Positions 31,136 to 39,933 of a stretch of 45,135 nt of DNA are shown one piece after another. Positions within the stretch are counted from its first letter, which is position 1, and each line of letters starts with the position of its first letter. The stretch is from an uncultured Nitrosomonas sp. (lineage in GTDB: Bacteria > Pseudomonadota > Gammaproteobacteria > Burkholderiales > Nitrosomonadaceae): assembly GCF_902826915.1 (NCBI RefSeq), contig NZ_CADEGP010000016.1, positions 1-45,135 on the forward strand, given 5' to 3'. The position numbers and the translations under genes are program-made. The notes beneath the pieces are model-generated. The model did not search any database. It worked only from the letters and a program-made list of their open reading frames with translations, and had not been told where the DNA came from.

Positions 31136-31771
31136 GTGAGTAAACAATCAAATCCGCTTCGAGTAGGTATCGGTGGTCCGGTAGGATCAGGAAAAACGGC
31201 CTTATGTGAGGCACTGAGCAAAAAGATGCGCGATCATTACGAAATGGCGGTTATTACGAATGACATCTATACCAAGGAAGATATGGAGATTTTATTACGC
31301 GCCAATGCGTTGCCTCCAGAACGTTTGATGGGTGTGGAAACAGGCGGATGCCCGCATACGGCTATCCGTGAAGATGCATCCATTAATCTTGAAGCCATAG
31401 CGCGCATGACGGCCGATTTTCCCAATCTTGACCTTATTCTGGTTGAGTCCGGCGGCGACAATCTAGCTTCTACCTTCAGTCCCGAGCTTTCCGATTTAAC
31501 TGTTTATGTTATTGACGTCGCGGCTGGCGAAAAAATACCGCGTAAAGGTGGTCCTGGCATTACGCGTTCAGCACTGCTGATTATTAACAAAATTGATCTG
31601 GCTCCTTATGTTGGAGCAAGTTTGGAAGTAATGGCACGAGATGCAAAAAAAATGCGAGGTGATCGGCCATTTGTGTTTACCAACTTGCAAACGGGTGAAG
31701 GCGTCGATCAGGTCGTTGAGTTCATTGTGAAACAAGGATTGCTTGAAGAAGTGAAACAACGAGCAGGTTGA
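31136..31771 (+). CDS. ureG: Urease accessory GTPase UreG
   Basis: SIMIBI-class GTPase that powers nickel delivery. The P-loop GPVGSGKT spans residues 14-21, and ETGGCPHTA carries the Cys-Pro-His nickel-binding motif; ESGGDNL and NKIDLAP are further nucleotide-binding signatures. The frame extends upstream to 31049 inside ureF, but GTG 31136 preceded by GAGG at 31124-31127 gives [15 protein letters not shown], the usual start, and 211 residues. It is the last urease gene; a urea channel gene follows after 110 bp. Confidence 0.97.
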   Translation: MSKQSNPLRVGIGGPVGSGKTALCEALSKKMRDHYEMAVITNDIYTKEDMEILLRANALPPERLMGVETGGCPHTAIREDASINLEAIARMTADFPNLDLILVESGGDNLASTFSPELSDLTVYVIDVAAGEKIPRKGGPGITRSALLIINKIDLAPYVGASLEVMARDAKKMRGDRPFVFTNLQTGEGVDQVVEFIVKQGLLEEVKQRAG

Positions 31772-31789
31772 GAATATCTTTGCACAAAT

Positions 31790-31819
31790 TTAATCATTAA
31801 CCCTAAGCTGAATGATTAA
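31790..31819. promoter_or_regulatory. Inverted repeat between ureG and the urea channel gene
   Basis: TTAATCATT (31790-31798) and AATGATTAA (31811-31819) form a perfect 9-bp dyad with a 12-base spacer. It is AT-rich with no T-run after it, so an operator is more plausible than a terminator. It lies 62 bp before the urea channel ATG. Confidence 0.45.
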
Positions 31820-31881
31820 GTAGATTGTAGTGTTAGTTACCGTGGTTTCTTTTTTCATACAAACTTTAGGAGCTAATCATC

Positions 31882-32865
31882 ATGGATTGGTCTTTATCAA
31901 TTGACAAGGCAATGCCGAAACCTTTGCGTGTAATATTCAGAGGTGTCGGACAAGTATTTTTTTGCTGCAATGCGGTCACGGGACTTATTTTCCTAATCGC
32001 CTTATATGTAGGTGGGATTACTGCAGGGCTCGCAGCGACTGTGGGTGTGATCAGCAGTACAGTCGCCGCTTATTTATTAGGATTTTCAGACGATGATATT
32101 GATGCAGGGCTGTATGGATTTAACGGCACCCTGGTAGGTCCCTGCTTATTTTTGTTCATGGAGAATACTCCGCAACTCTGGCTGTATGTGGTGCTTGCTT
32201 CGGTTTTGTCTACGGTAGTGTTGGCTGCATTGATGCGGATCTTGCAACCTTATAACATTCCCGCATCTACGTCCCCGTTTGTTTTGACCTGCTGGATGTT
32301 TATGGTGGCCGTGTTTTCATTTGATGCGTTTTCGCGCGGCCCAGTGCTGCCCGCACCGGGAATTCCTATCGACATTGTCGCTGCCTCAGTAGTTGCGGCA
32401 GAGTATGCTACTTTTACGCAAGAAGCGGCTGAAGCTTGGTATACAGCCGTTACCAAAGGTGTTGGCGAAGTGATGTTCGCCGATAGCGTCATAGTAGGTA
32501 TTCTGTTCTTGATTGGTATTGCAATAACCTCACTGCGTGGTGCATCTATGGCGCTGGCCGGCGCAATTGTCGGAGTTGCCTTGCCGATCTGCCTAGGTGC
32601 CGATAAAACGCTGATCGAAATGGGGCTTTATGCTTTTAATCCGGTGTTGACCATGATGGCGATCGGTTGGGTTTTTCTTAAACCTAGCACAGGTACTGCA
32701 ATTCTTGCCTTACTGGCGGGTATTTTGACGGTTATTTGTCAGGCTGGATTGGCTAATTTCCTCGCGCCGATTGGCTTGCCGACATTGACGTTTCCTTTTG
32801 TTCTGGTGATGTGGATGTTTTTATTTGCAGCTGGAAGATCCAAATATTGGGGAAATTTACACTAA
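31882..32865 (+). CDS. Urea channel, SLC14/UT family
   Basis: Inner-membrane channel for passive urea entry. The 327-residue protein is almost entirely hydrophobic (about 10 helices) and shows the two-fold repeat of the family: AGLYGFNGTLVGPCLFLF in the first half (about 74-91) and MGLYAFNPVLTMMAIGW in the second (about 250-266), plus paired proline-rich filters (YNIPASTSPFVLTCW and IGLPTLTFPFVLVMW). TTTAGGAGC precedes ATG 31882. It ends the plus-strand urease series at a strong terminator. Unlike the ATP-driven UrtABCDE system, it needs no energy. The specific gene name varies, so none is given. Confidence 0.93.
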   Translation: MDWSLSIDKAMPKPLRVIFRGVGQVFFCCNAVTGLIFLIALYVGGITAGLAATVGVISSTVAAYLLGFSDDDIDAGLYGFNGTLVGPCLFLFMENTPQLWLYVVLASVLSTVVLAALMRILQPYNIPASTSPFVLTCWMFMVAVFSFDAFSRGPVLPAPGIPIDIVAASVVAAEYATFTQEAAEAWYTAVTKGVGEVMFADSVIVGILFLIGIAITSLRGASMALAGAIVGVALPICLGADKTLIEMGLYAFNPVLTMMAIGWVFLKPSTGTAILALLAGILTVICQAGLANFLAPIGLPTLTFPFVLVMWMFLFAAGRSKYWGNLH

Positions 32866-32887
32866 AATTAGTTGTTCTTTAAGATTA

Positions 32888-32913
32888 AGCCCCGCTTAGA
32901 AGCGGGGCTTTTT
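32888..32913 (+). terminator. Rho-independent terminator after the urea channel gene
   Basis: AGCCCCGCTT and AAGCGGGGCT form a 10-bp perfect stem around AG, followed by TTTTTATT. It lies 22 bp after the stop and separates the convergent nikR gene. The best intrinsic terminator in the window. Confidence 0.95.
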
Positions 32914-32939
32914 ATTGGTAGTGACAACACTGGAGATCA

Positions 32940-33401
32940 TCAGGTGAGCGGACTGCAATGCGTATGAGGAGTCGCAGAATGTGGATGAAGCTCTTCTGAT
33001 AGCTCGATCGGCACAATATGCAATTTGCCGTGACGCACGCCATTGGTGGCGATCATTTGATTGGCAAAGCGCCTAACATCTTGAATTGTGCCACGCAGAA
33101 TAGTGGTTTCGAGACAGTTATCATGATCCATATGAACATGCATACTGGATAAAGATAAATCATGATGGTGATGGTGCGCAGAAGTTACCTGGCTGGCTAG
33201 GTCTCTTTGGTGGTGATTATAAATATAACTGAGTGTCGCAATACAGTAGCCTTTATTATCTTTTTCCAAGCGTGTGGTTTCTAGATAATCCCGAATGAGA
33301 TCGCGAATAGCTTCCGAGCGATTATCGTAACCGCGCGCATGGGAAACTTTATCAAATTGCTCAAAAAGTTGGTCATCCATCGAAATAGTAAAGCGCTCCA
33401 T
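32940..33401 (-). CDS. nikR: Nickel-responsive regulator NikR
   Basis: Nickel-sensing ribbon-helix-helix repressor or activator. The first 50 residues form the DNA-binding part (MERFTISMDDQLFEQFDKV). The ACT-like nickel domain follows, with high-affinity ligands H88, H90 and C96 (SSMHVHMDHDNC) and H77 within a run of five histidines; numbering is one ahead of the E. coli protein. The frame is open to 33434, but I chose ATG 33401 because AGAGGAGA at 33406-33413 precedes it. This gives 153 residues; the tail (HPHSATPHTHC) adds more possible ligands. It is convergent with the urea channel gene and 76 bp beyond the TonB receptor stop. Confidence 0.95.
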   Translation of the reverse strand: MERFTISMDDQLFEQFDKVSHARGYDNRSEAIRDLIRDYLETTRLEKDNKGYCIATLSYIYNHHQRDLASQVTSAHHHHHDLSLSSMHVHMDHDNCLETTILRGTIQDVRRFANQMIATNGVRHGKLHIVPIELSEELHPHSATPHTHCSPLT

Positions 33402-33454
33402 AAAATCTCCTCTGGGATTATCACTCAAAATCATTTATCTAAATACTGAATATA

Positions 33455-33476
33455 CCATTACAAATTTATTGTATGG
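33455..33476. promoter_or_regulatory. Imperfect dyad upstream of nikR
   Basis: CCATTACAA (33455-33463) and TTGTATGG (33469-33476) form an inverted repeat with one extra base in the left arm and a 5-base spacer. It lies 54-75 bp upstream of the nikR start, in the only space between nikR and the TonB receptor stop. It could be an autoregulatory operator, but spacing does not match the E. coli NikR operator (GTATGA-N16-TCATAC). Confidence 0.3.
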
Positions 33477-33477
33477 A

Positions 33478-35556
33478 TCAAAAATTAGCGACTAAATTAA
33501 CGCGAATTGAGCGGCTTTCTATCGGATGAAAATGTAAGTCACTCACGCCGGCGGCGAGCTCACCCGGAAGTCTCGAAGTATAATAATAATCTATTGCATG
33601 CGCTTGCGTATTGAGCAGATTAAATCCCTGCACGATCACGCGCACACTGTTACCGATCTTATAGCCAATTTGGCCATTGAGCGTAATGGTGTGATTGGAC
33701 TGTACGCTGTTATTTTCGATCAAAGAACGTTTGCCGAAATAGCGCAACTGCATACTGCCAAATAAAGGGCCTATATTATCCACCGCTACTGCTAATTTTC
33801 CTACGCCTCGTATTGCTCCAGGTATTTGGTTGCCACTTGGATCAGCATCGCTGAAACGTGCGCGCGCCAACGCGTAATCCAGATCAACCATCAACCAATC
33901 TGTCGGCATATAAAACAGTGAAGCTTCAACTCCTTCCCGCTTACTTGGACGGCTGGCCTCAGTTGTTCCGGCATCACCCACAAATAATAATTCCGAATCA
34001 AAATCCAGTCGAAACGCGGCAAAAGAAGCCTGCAAGCCTGGAATGATGGCGGTGCGAACTCCAAATTCATAACCCGTCGAGCGCACCAGAGGATTGACTC
34101 TGTTAATGGGATCTCCTGACTTTGGGTCAACGGTAGAAGTCGCTCCACGTGCGTCATTGCTATGAAATCCGCTGCCATAGTTAAAATAGAGTTCGGTTTG
34201 CACCCAAGGTCCTAAAATTAGGCTGAGCTTGGGATTGGTCATGCTATCGTAACGGTTTCCCGAGTTAGCATTGATATTGCTATTGACATCAAACCAGTAA
34301 TAATCCGAGCGCACGCCGGCTACGCTGCGGAATTTTTCCAGCCACTGTATGCTGTTTTGATAATAAATGCCTATACTGTTCTGATTTATATGATCTTTGC
34401 GGGTAGTCGATAAGGTTCGGCGTTCTTTGGTACTGAGCAATCCATTGTCAATGACATCATTCTGAAATTGAACGCCCACCATACTTTCGATCTCGATTCC
34501 ACTAATTTTGTTGGTCCAGAGATGATTTGCATTCATCGCCGATTGAAAGCGTTTATCAATCTGAGAGAATTGATCTCCATTCACTGGGTCATCGAGAAAA
34601 TAGGTGAAATTTGAGAATAATGCCAAATTACTATGCAGCGTATACAGATTCAACTGAGTGATGCCATAGCGACTGACATGCTGTAGTGCACTGGAGAGAC
34701 TAAAGCGGTGAGATTCACCGCCAGAACTGGGATCAATGGTGCCCAGTCGTGGAACAAAACCGCTGGTTACACCCCTTTGCGGAATTTGATCGGTTGAGTT
34801 CCAGTTTCCACCATACCCCATTGCTGTTACGTTAAATTTAGTCGAGCCACTATCTTGGCTATAACGCAGTACCGCGTTAAATTTCTTAAAATCCTCATGT
34901 TTAACCCATGGCCCATCTTTTGTCAGTAGCTCCACTGCATACAATACATTGCCCGCGCCTACTTCATGTGATTTTGCCAGCAATCCCCGCATAAAGCCCT
35001 GTTGTCCAAGTCCGTAGCTGGCAATGCCCTTCGGTAATTTGTCAACGTAGCTCATACTGACAGCGCCCGCTGAGGAAAAATCGCCTTGATTGGCGTAATA
35101 AGGGCCTTTTAAGTACAACACATTGCCTGCCAATTCAGGAATGATAAAGTTAGTATCCGCCCAGCCTTGTCCGTGCCCATGCGAACGTTGATTGACCAGC
35201 ATTCCATCTACTGAAATGCGTAAATCTGTGCCATGATCCAGATTAAAGCCGCGCAGAAAGTATTGGTTGGCTTTACCCTCGCCGCTATGCTGGGTAACAA
35301 TTAATCCCGGTACTGTTTCCAGTAATTCTCCCGGGCGATAAACGGTGCGTGAATCAAGTTGTTGCTTGATTACCGTACCTTCAGTGGCGGAGTTGGCTGT
35401 GCCGATTAGCTCTCGCGCATTGGCGCGGATAATCATTTCCTTAAGGGTTGGAACTCCCGCAGCGTTGACTATTAATGGAATGCAACTAATTGATATAAAA
35501 CTGCTACTCCCGATAAGCCAATGCAGTGTGATAGCCAGCTTAGTTTTTATTTTCAC
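33478..35556 (-). CDS. TonB-dependent outer-membrane receptor
   Basis: Active outer-membrane importer powered by TonB-ExbBD. The 692-residue product has a signal peptide (about 1-33, ending VNAAG), a plug domain (about 55-165: LLETVPGLIVTQHSGEG, YFLRGFNLDHGTDLRISVDG) and a 22-strand barrel ending in Phe (RVNLVANF). The ending DYYYTSRLPGE with DLHFHPIESRSIR defines a recognisable receptor subgroup of undefined substrate. It lies just upstream of nikR on the same strand and divergent from a metal ABC transporter, so nickel, zinc or another metal chelate is the best guess. No FecI/FecR-type signalling extension is seen. Confidence 0.88.
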   Translation of the reverse strand: MKIKTKLAITLHWLIGSSSFISISCIPLIVNAAGVPTLKEMIIRANARELIGTANSATEGTVIKQQLDSRTVYRPGELLETVPGLIVTQHSGEGKANQYFLRGFNLDHGTDLRISVDGMLVNQRSHGHGQGWADTNFIIPELAGNVLYLKGPYYANQGDFSSAGAVSMSYVDKLPKGIASYGLGQQGFMRGLLAKSHEVGAGNVLYAVELLTKDGPWVKHEDFKKFNAVLRYSQDSGSTKFNVTAMGYGGNWNSTDQIPQRGVTSGFVPRLGTIDPSSGGESHRFSLSSALQHVSRYGITQLNLYTLHSNLALFSNFTYFLDDPVNGDQFSQIDKRFQSAMNANHLWTNKISGIEIESMVGVQFQNDVIDNGLLSTKERRTLSTTRKDHINQNSIGIYYQNSIQWLEKFRSVAGVRSDYYWFDVNSNINANSGNRYDSMTNPKLSLILGPWVQTELYFNYGSGFHSNDARGATSTVDPKSGDPINRVNPLVRSTGYEFGVRTAIIPGLQASFAAFRLDFDSELLFVGDAGTTEASRPSKREGVEASLFYMPTDWLMVDLDYALARARFSDADPSGNQIPGAIRGVGKLAVAVDNIGPLFGSMQLRYFGKRSLIENNSVQSNHTITLNGQIGYKIGNSVRVIVQGFNLLNTQAHAIDYYYTSRLPGELAAGVSDLHFHPIESRSIRVNLVANF

Positions 35557-35684
35557 GTTCTTTTCATCCTAAAACTACGTGTCATTTTCTTAAAAGCCGC
35601 ATGAACACTCATAATAATTCAAAATGTATGATAAATTGTTTTTTTTTCATAAAATCTAGTGCATTAATTGGGAGAAATCTTGTT
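35557..35684. promoter_or_regulatory. Divergent control region, TonB receptor / metal ABC transporter
   Basis: Contains three similar half sites in alternating orientation: TCATA (35609-35613), GTATGA (35626-35631) and TCATAA (35647-35652). GTATGA-N15-TCATAA resembles the NikR operator of E. coli (GTATGA-N16-TCATAC) but with one base less spacing and one mismatch, and the interval is a T-run. GGGAG at 35670-35674 is the ribosome site for the binding protein. Regulator identity is uncertain; Zur or Mur sites cannot be excluded. Confidence 0.3.
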
Positions 35685-36653
35685 ATGAAACTAGCAACCT
35701 TAAGAATTGCAAAGTTTTTTTTATGTTTATTGCCACTGTTCTTACAAAACCCCATACTCGCGGCAATTGCTGACAAGAAGACTGAAATTGTTACAACCGT
35801 TTCACCGATCACGAATATTGTTCAGAATGTTGGCGGAAAGCACATTAAAGTAACCGGTATCGTGCCAGATGGAACCGATTCTCATACCTTTGAGCCCATC
35901 CCTTCGGATGTAAAAATATTACAAGCAGCCGACATGATTATCGTGAATGGCCTTGATCTGGAATTGCCGACATTAAACTTGGCGAAAAAAGTAAAAAGGC
36001 CTGAAACTCCGATTTTGCAATTGGGAAACCTCACTCTTAAAGAAGCGGACTGGCAGTATGATTTTAGTTTTCCACGTGAACACGGGCACCCTAATCCTCA
36101 TTTATGGCTGAACATTGAGCTGGTCATGCGTTATGCAGAAATAATTAGAGACAATCTGATTATGCTTGATGTGGCGAATAAGGTGAGCTACCAGGAAAAT
36201 ACCGCAGCGTATTTGGCTAAACTAAAGAAGTTGGATCAGGCAATTTTCAAGTGTGTTGAGACAATTCCTGAGAAGAATCGTAAGTTAGTCACGTATCATG
36301 ATTCTTTTGCCTATTTTGCACCGCGTTATGGCATGATAGTCATTGCAGCTGTACAACCCTCTGATTTCTCCGAACCGGGCCCCCAGGAAGTCATCAGCAT
36401 TATTAAACAAATTAGAGAAACCGACGTGCCGGCAATATTTGGATCAGAAGTGTTTCCCAGTAAAGTGATGAAGCAAATTGCCCGAGAAGCAAATGCCCGA
36501 TTTATTGATCAACTTGCGGATGATGAGCTTCCAGCCGCGCCTAATAATTCTTTCATCGGTATGATGGCCAGTAACATGGTCACCATGACCGAAGCACTGG
36601 GCGGTAATTCAGCCTGTATGGCCAATATCGATGCCAGCAACATTGCATTCTGA
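35685..36653 (+). CDS. Metal ABC transporter substrate-binding protein (ZnuA/TroA family)
   Basis: Periplasmic protein that hands a divalent metal to the permease. The frame is open from 35601, but ATG 35685 with GGGAG ten bases ahead gives a good signal peptide (about 1-28, RIAKFFLCLLPLFLQNPILA) and 322 residues. Likely ligands are H67 (DSHTFEP), H139 (NPHLWLN), H205 (TYHDSFAYF) and an acid near 279-280. Three histidines plus Asp is the TroA/ZnuA pattern, seen for zinc and manganese; the Glu of PsaA/SitA-type manganese proteins is replaced by His. The metal (Zn, Mn or possibly Ni) cannot be decided. It overlaps the ATPase gene by 23 bp. Confidence 0.9.
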   Translation: MKLATLRIAKFFLCLLPLFLQNPILAAIADKKTEIVTTVSPITNIVQNVGGKHIKVTGIVPDGTDSHTFEPIPSDVKILQAADMIIVNGLDLELPTLNLAKKVKRPETPILQLGNLTLKEADWQYDFSFPREHGHPNPHLWLNIELVMRYAEIIRDNLIMLDVANKVSYQENTAAYLAKLKKLDQAIFKCVETIPEKNRKLVTYHDSFAYFAPRYGMIVIAAVQPSDFSEPGPQEVISIIKQIRETDVPAIFGSEVFPSKVMKQIAREANARFIDQLADDELPAAPNNSFIGMMASNMVTMTEALGGNSACMANIDASNIAF

Positions 36654-37449
36654 TTCACCCTTAGTTCCTGCGGTAAAGTTAACCGGCGCCACCGCGCGTT
36701 ATGAACAAAATGTGGTATTTGACGATCTTTGTCTGGAAATTGCTGCGGGTCAGTTTGCCGGAATTGTCGGTCCCACGGCTTGCGGTAAGTCGACGTTGCT
36801 GAAAATTATTTTAGGAATCCAAGCGGTTAGTGCGGGTCAGGTGGAACTCTACAACTATCCAGTCAACAAGGTGAGGCCAGGCACGATTGGTTATGTACCG
36901 CAGCTTGGGAGTGTCGACTGGAATTTTCCGGTAACGGTTGAAGAAGTAATTTCCATGGGACTTTATACCAATGGACGTATATGGCCTTGGCTCAGTAAAC
37001 AAGAGCGCACTTGCATTCAGGATCTTGCGCATCGATTAGGCGTTAATGATTGCCTGAAAAGCCACATTAGCGATATATCAGGCGGTCAACGGCAACGCAC
37101 GTTTCTGGCACGTGCCTTGATCAACAATCCCAAGCTTCTGATACTCGATGAGCCGACTTCTGGTGTTGATATCAAGACTCAGCATGAGGTATTGCATTTG
37201 CTGAGTGATATCAATAGAGGAGGCATCACCATATTATTAACCACGCATGATTTAAATGCGGTGGCTTCTCATTTGCCCTGGGTGATTTGTTTTAATCGCG
37301 GCGTTATTGCCCAAGGTCGACCGAATACTATCTTTACCAATGAAATCCTGACTAAAACATATGGTGGTGATATTGTCATTGTTAAATCCGAAGGACATCT
37401 CCTGATTGCTAACAGTACCCCTCTCAAATTTATTGATGAGCCCCCCTGA
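36631..37449 (+). CDS. Metal ABC transporter ATPase
   Basis: Cytoplasmic ATPase of the same importer. The 272-residue product has Walker A GPTACGKST (residues 47-55, a variant of the common GPNGAGKST), the signature SGGQRQR, Walker B LLILDEPTSG, and the switch His in LTTHDLN. It is of the ZnuC/MntA type by length and neighbours. ATG 36631 lies inside the preceding gene, and the permease starts at its stop (TGATG), showing tight translational coupling. Confidence 0.93.
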   Translation: MPATLHSDSPLVPAVKLTGATARYEQNVVFDDLCLEIAAGQFAGIVGPTACGKSTLLKIILGIQAVSAGQVELYNYPVNKVRPGTIGYVPQLGSVDWNFPVTVEEVISMGLYTNGRIWPWLSKQERTCIQDLAHRLGVNDCLKSHISDISGGQRQRTFLARALINNPKLLILDEPTSGVDIKTQHEVLHLLSDINRGGITILLTTHDLNAVASHLPWVICFNRGVIAQGRPNTIFTNEILTKTYGGDIVIVKSEGHLLIANSTPLKFIDEPP

Positions 37450-38282
37450 TGGAGTTTCTACTTGAACCGATCGAATATGAGTTTTTTCGTCATGCTTTAC
37501 TTGCAGCGTTGATGGTAGGTGCGTCCGGCGGTTTAATCGGAGTATATGTAGTGCTGCGCGGCATGAGTTATGTTGGCCACGGATTATCTCATGCGGCAAT
37601 TGGCGGCGCAGTGATCGGCATTACACTGAATCTGAATTTTTATGCGGGCGCATGCGCGATGGGATTACTCGCTGCATTCATCATCAACAAAATTACTAAA
37701 AATAACAAAATCAAGCTGGATGCGGCTATCGGGATTGTAACCACGGCTATGTTCGCCCTGGGTGTGGCCATTGTCAGCAAGATGCGTAATTTTAAACAAA
37801 ACTTCGAAGCTGCCTTATTTGGCAATATTCTTGGAATCACCGAGCAAGATCTGGTGATCATCGGATTGGTCGCTTTCTTTACACTGATTACCATGTTTAT
37901 CACATACCGTACCTTACTGTTCTCCACGTTCGATAATGAAGCGGCGCGCGTATTCGGTATTAAAACCGACTCTGTGCAATTGCTGTTCTCATTATTGCTC
38001 ACATTCTCGGTCATTGCATCCCTGAATGTCATTGGCGTCACGATGGTCGCCGCCACGCTCATTGCCCCAGCCATGACTGCGAGAATGCTGACGGATCGTT
38101 TTAGCCGCATGATTATTTATTCAACCATCATTGGTGCGGTGACTGGTGTAATTGGTATGTATTTGAGTTATATTTTCAACGTCGCTTCCGGTACAACTAT
38201 TGTGCTGTTCAGCGTGTTGGTGTTTGGCGTATCAATGATGGTGAGACCCTTACGAAACTTCTATCGATCACGACAATATTGA
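37449..38282 (+). CDS. Metal ABC transporter permease (ABC-3 family)
   Basis: Inner-membrane channel of the importer. The 277-residue protein has seven to nine hydrophobic helices and the segments GGLIGVYVVLRGMSYVGHGLSHAAIGG near the start (the conserved His-containing loop) and SLNVIGVTMVAATLIAPAMTA late in the chain, characteristic of ZnuB/MntB/TroC-type permeases. Its ATG overlaps the ATPase stop by one base. The operon appears to end here; no terminator is visible before the convergent SDR gene. Confidence 0.93.
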   Translation: MEFLLEPIEYEFFRHALLAALMVGASGGLIGVYVVLRGMSYVGHGLSHAAIGGAVIGITLNLNFYAGACAMGLLAAFIINKITKNNKIKLDAAIGIVTTAMFALGVAIVSKMRNFKQNFEAALFGNILGITEQDLVIIGLVAFFTLITMFITYRTLLFSTFDNEAARVFGIKTDSVQLLFSLLLTFSVIASLNVIGVTMVAATLIAPAMTARMLTDRFSRMIIYSTIIGAVTGVIGMYLSYIFNVASGTTIVLFSVLVFGVSMMVRPLRNFYRSRQY

Positions 38283-38369
38283 ATTGACGTAGATAGTCAG
38301 TTTTTAGTCGGCTGCAAAATCCAAGATGATTCAGGTTGTGGAGCGAGAGCCGTCCATCGGAATCTGTAT

Positions 38370-39068
38370 TCACCAAGGCACAATCTGCCCGTCAAAAGCG
38401 TAAAACTTCCCGGAATCTTCGAATGTTAAGTTGCTGATCACGCGACGCATGCCAGTGACGCTTTGCTCGGCTGAGATTAATCCATTCGGCCCACCCATGT
38501 CTGTTTTGACCCAACCGGGGTGCAATAGCACCGTAGTGATTTGTTGGGGACTTAAATCTATCGACAAGCTTTTCATCACGATATTGACGCCCGCTTTACT
38601 GGAACGGTAGATGTAGCTGCCACCGCCCCGGTTATCTGCAATGCTGCCCATTTTACTGGTAATGGTGACAATGGTTCTTAGACTGCTACGGGAAATGAGT
38701 TGCAGAAAAGCTTCAGCCATTTTCAGCGGCGCCATGGTATTAACTGCGAAAGTATGCGCCCACGCCTCGTAATCCGTCTTGCCGAAAGCATCGCCCGATT
38801 TTGGCGGATAAACGCCGGCGTTATTGATTAATAAATCAATGGTCTCACCGGATAACGTTTGCGCCAGCTGTTCAATCTGCGAATAATTGGCAATATCCAG
38901 CGGGAAAATGCTGATTCGGTCTGGATGTTGCGCAACTAAACGGTTCAAAGCATCGGCAGACGTCGGATTGCGGCAGCAAGCAATGATACGCCAACCATCC
39001 AAGGCGTATTGGCGCACAAATTCCAATCCAATGCCACGGTTAGCGCCTGTGATGAGTACTGTTTTCAT
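38370..39068 (-). CDS. Short-chain dehydrogenase/reductase (C-factor-like)
   Basis: NAD(P)-dependent oxidoreductase of unknown substrate. Motifs are complete: TGANRGIG (residues 7-14), NNAG near residue 80, a catalytic Ser in VTITSKMGS and YRSSK as the YxxxK site. Segment GVNIVMKSLSIDL after it and the overall pattern resemble CsgA/C-factor-like SDRs. The frame extends to 39104, but ATG 39068 with AGGT upstream begins MKTVLITGANRGIG, the normal SDR start, giving 232 residues. It is a single gene, convergent with the metal permease. Confidence 0.88.
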   Translation of the reverse strand: MKTVLITGANRGIGLEFVRQYALDGWRIIACCRNPTSADALNRLVAQHPDRISIFPLDIANYSQIEQLAQTLSGETIDLLINNAGVYPPKSGDAFGKTDYEAWAHTFAVNTMAPLKMAEAFLQLISRSSLRTIVTITSKMGSIADNRGGGSYIYRSSKAGVNIVMKSLSIDLSPQQITTVLLHPGWVKTDMGGPNGLISAEQSVTGMRRVISNLTFEDSGKFYAFDGQIVPW

Positions 39069-39136
39069 AGTTTTTACCTGAATATGGGAGATGTTATGTT
39101 TCAATGATAACGCTAATCAATATATTTGGCAGCACG

Positions 39137-39217
39137 CTAAAAATCCTCCAGACAATCTCTTCGTGATGCTACAAGATATAAACCATCGGATAGCTCAATT
39201 CTTAATGGTCTTGTCAT
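39137..39217 (-). pseudogene. REP-associated transposase (RAYT) N-terminal remnant
   Basis: On the reverse strand the end of a 71-residue frame reads MTRPLRIELSDGLYLVASRR and stops six residues later. This matches the usual N-terminus of REP-associated tyrosine transposases (MxRPLRIEx...YHVxSRG), but the HUH and catalytic Tyr parts are missing. Sequence past the stop shows no continuation in any frame. Only about 26 residues remain, so the call rests on a short match. Confidence 0.55.
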
Positions 39218-39498
39218 TACAGTACAGGTTTCTATGGAATATACGTCATTTTTGCAATGCATGAGACCTGGCGTCGTTGGGTATTCAGCACCGTTCGATA
39301 TTTGAATGTAAGGCTCAATGGTGTGTATGCAAGTTGTAAGAGGCGACACCATGATTTGTTCAAAGAGTTTGTTCTAATTTGATTGTTACATTATCGAGTG
39401 ATTAAGGTTTATTAACATCGAAAGGACTGAGATTAATGTTACTAAACTAAAGCTCTCATGCAATGGCAAGCGAGCTTTAGAATTAGTAGTTGTAAAAT

Positions 39499-39933
39499 TT
39501 AACGCTTAATAGCTCCTTGACCTTCAGTGGAATCTGCTGCTGAAGCAGCGCTCGGCGAATCACAAGCAACAAATTTACTTTTTTGACCACCGAATCCAGA
39601 ATCATAGTACCAGGCAAATTCTGAATAGGTTCCTTTTAGCTTAAAATAGTCAATACAACCCGATAATGAACCTTGGGGTCTTATGGCAGTAATTTCTTGA
39701 ATCTTATACTGCTTGTCTGACTGAATTATGACATAACTACCAATAACGCCCCAAGTTTCATCAGCGCATTGAGCCATTTTGGCTGTGCCAGTAATAGATT
39801 TGTATTTGCTATCAGTCACAATAGTATATTGATTGCCATATTGATCCTGGATACATGCTGCATTACTTATTCCAGAAAACCCGAATAGAGCGATTGCAAA
39901 TATTTTTGCAATTAGATAATTTTGTTTTAACAT
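39499..39933 (-). CDS. Secreted cysteine-containing protein, unknown function
   Basis: A 144-residue protein with a signal peptide (about 1-25, KIFAIALFGFSGISNAAC, cleavage near NAA-C). The mature part has four cysteines (CIQDQ, QCADE, GCIDY, ACDSP), likely two periplasmic disulfides, and aromatic-rich beta segments (YSEFAWYYDSGFGG). The tail is Ser/Ala-rich. GGAGAAAG precedes ATG 39933. No family was recognised. A perfect CRP-type palindrome lies 122 bp upstream of its start. Confidence 0.65.
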   Translation of the reverse strand: MLKQNYLIAKIFAIALFGFSGISNAACIQDQYGNQYTIVTDSKYKSITGTAKMAQCADETWGVIGSYVIIQSDKQYKIQEITAIRPQGSLSGCIDYFKLKGTYSEFAWYYDSGFGGQKSKFVACDSPSAASAADSTEGQGAIKR

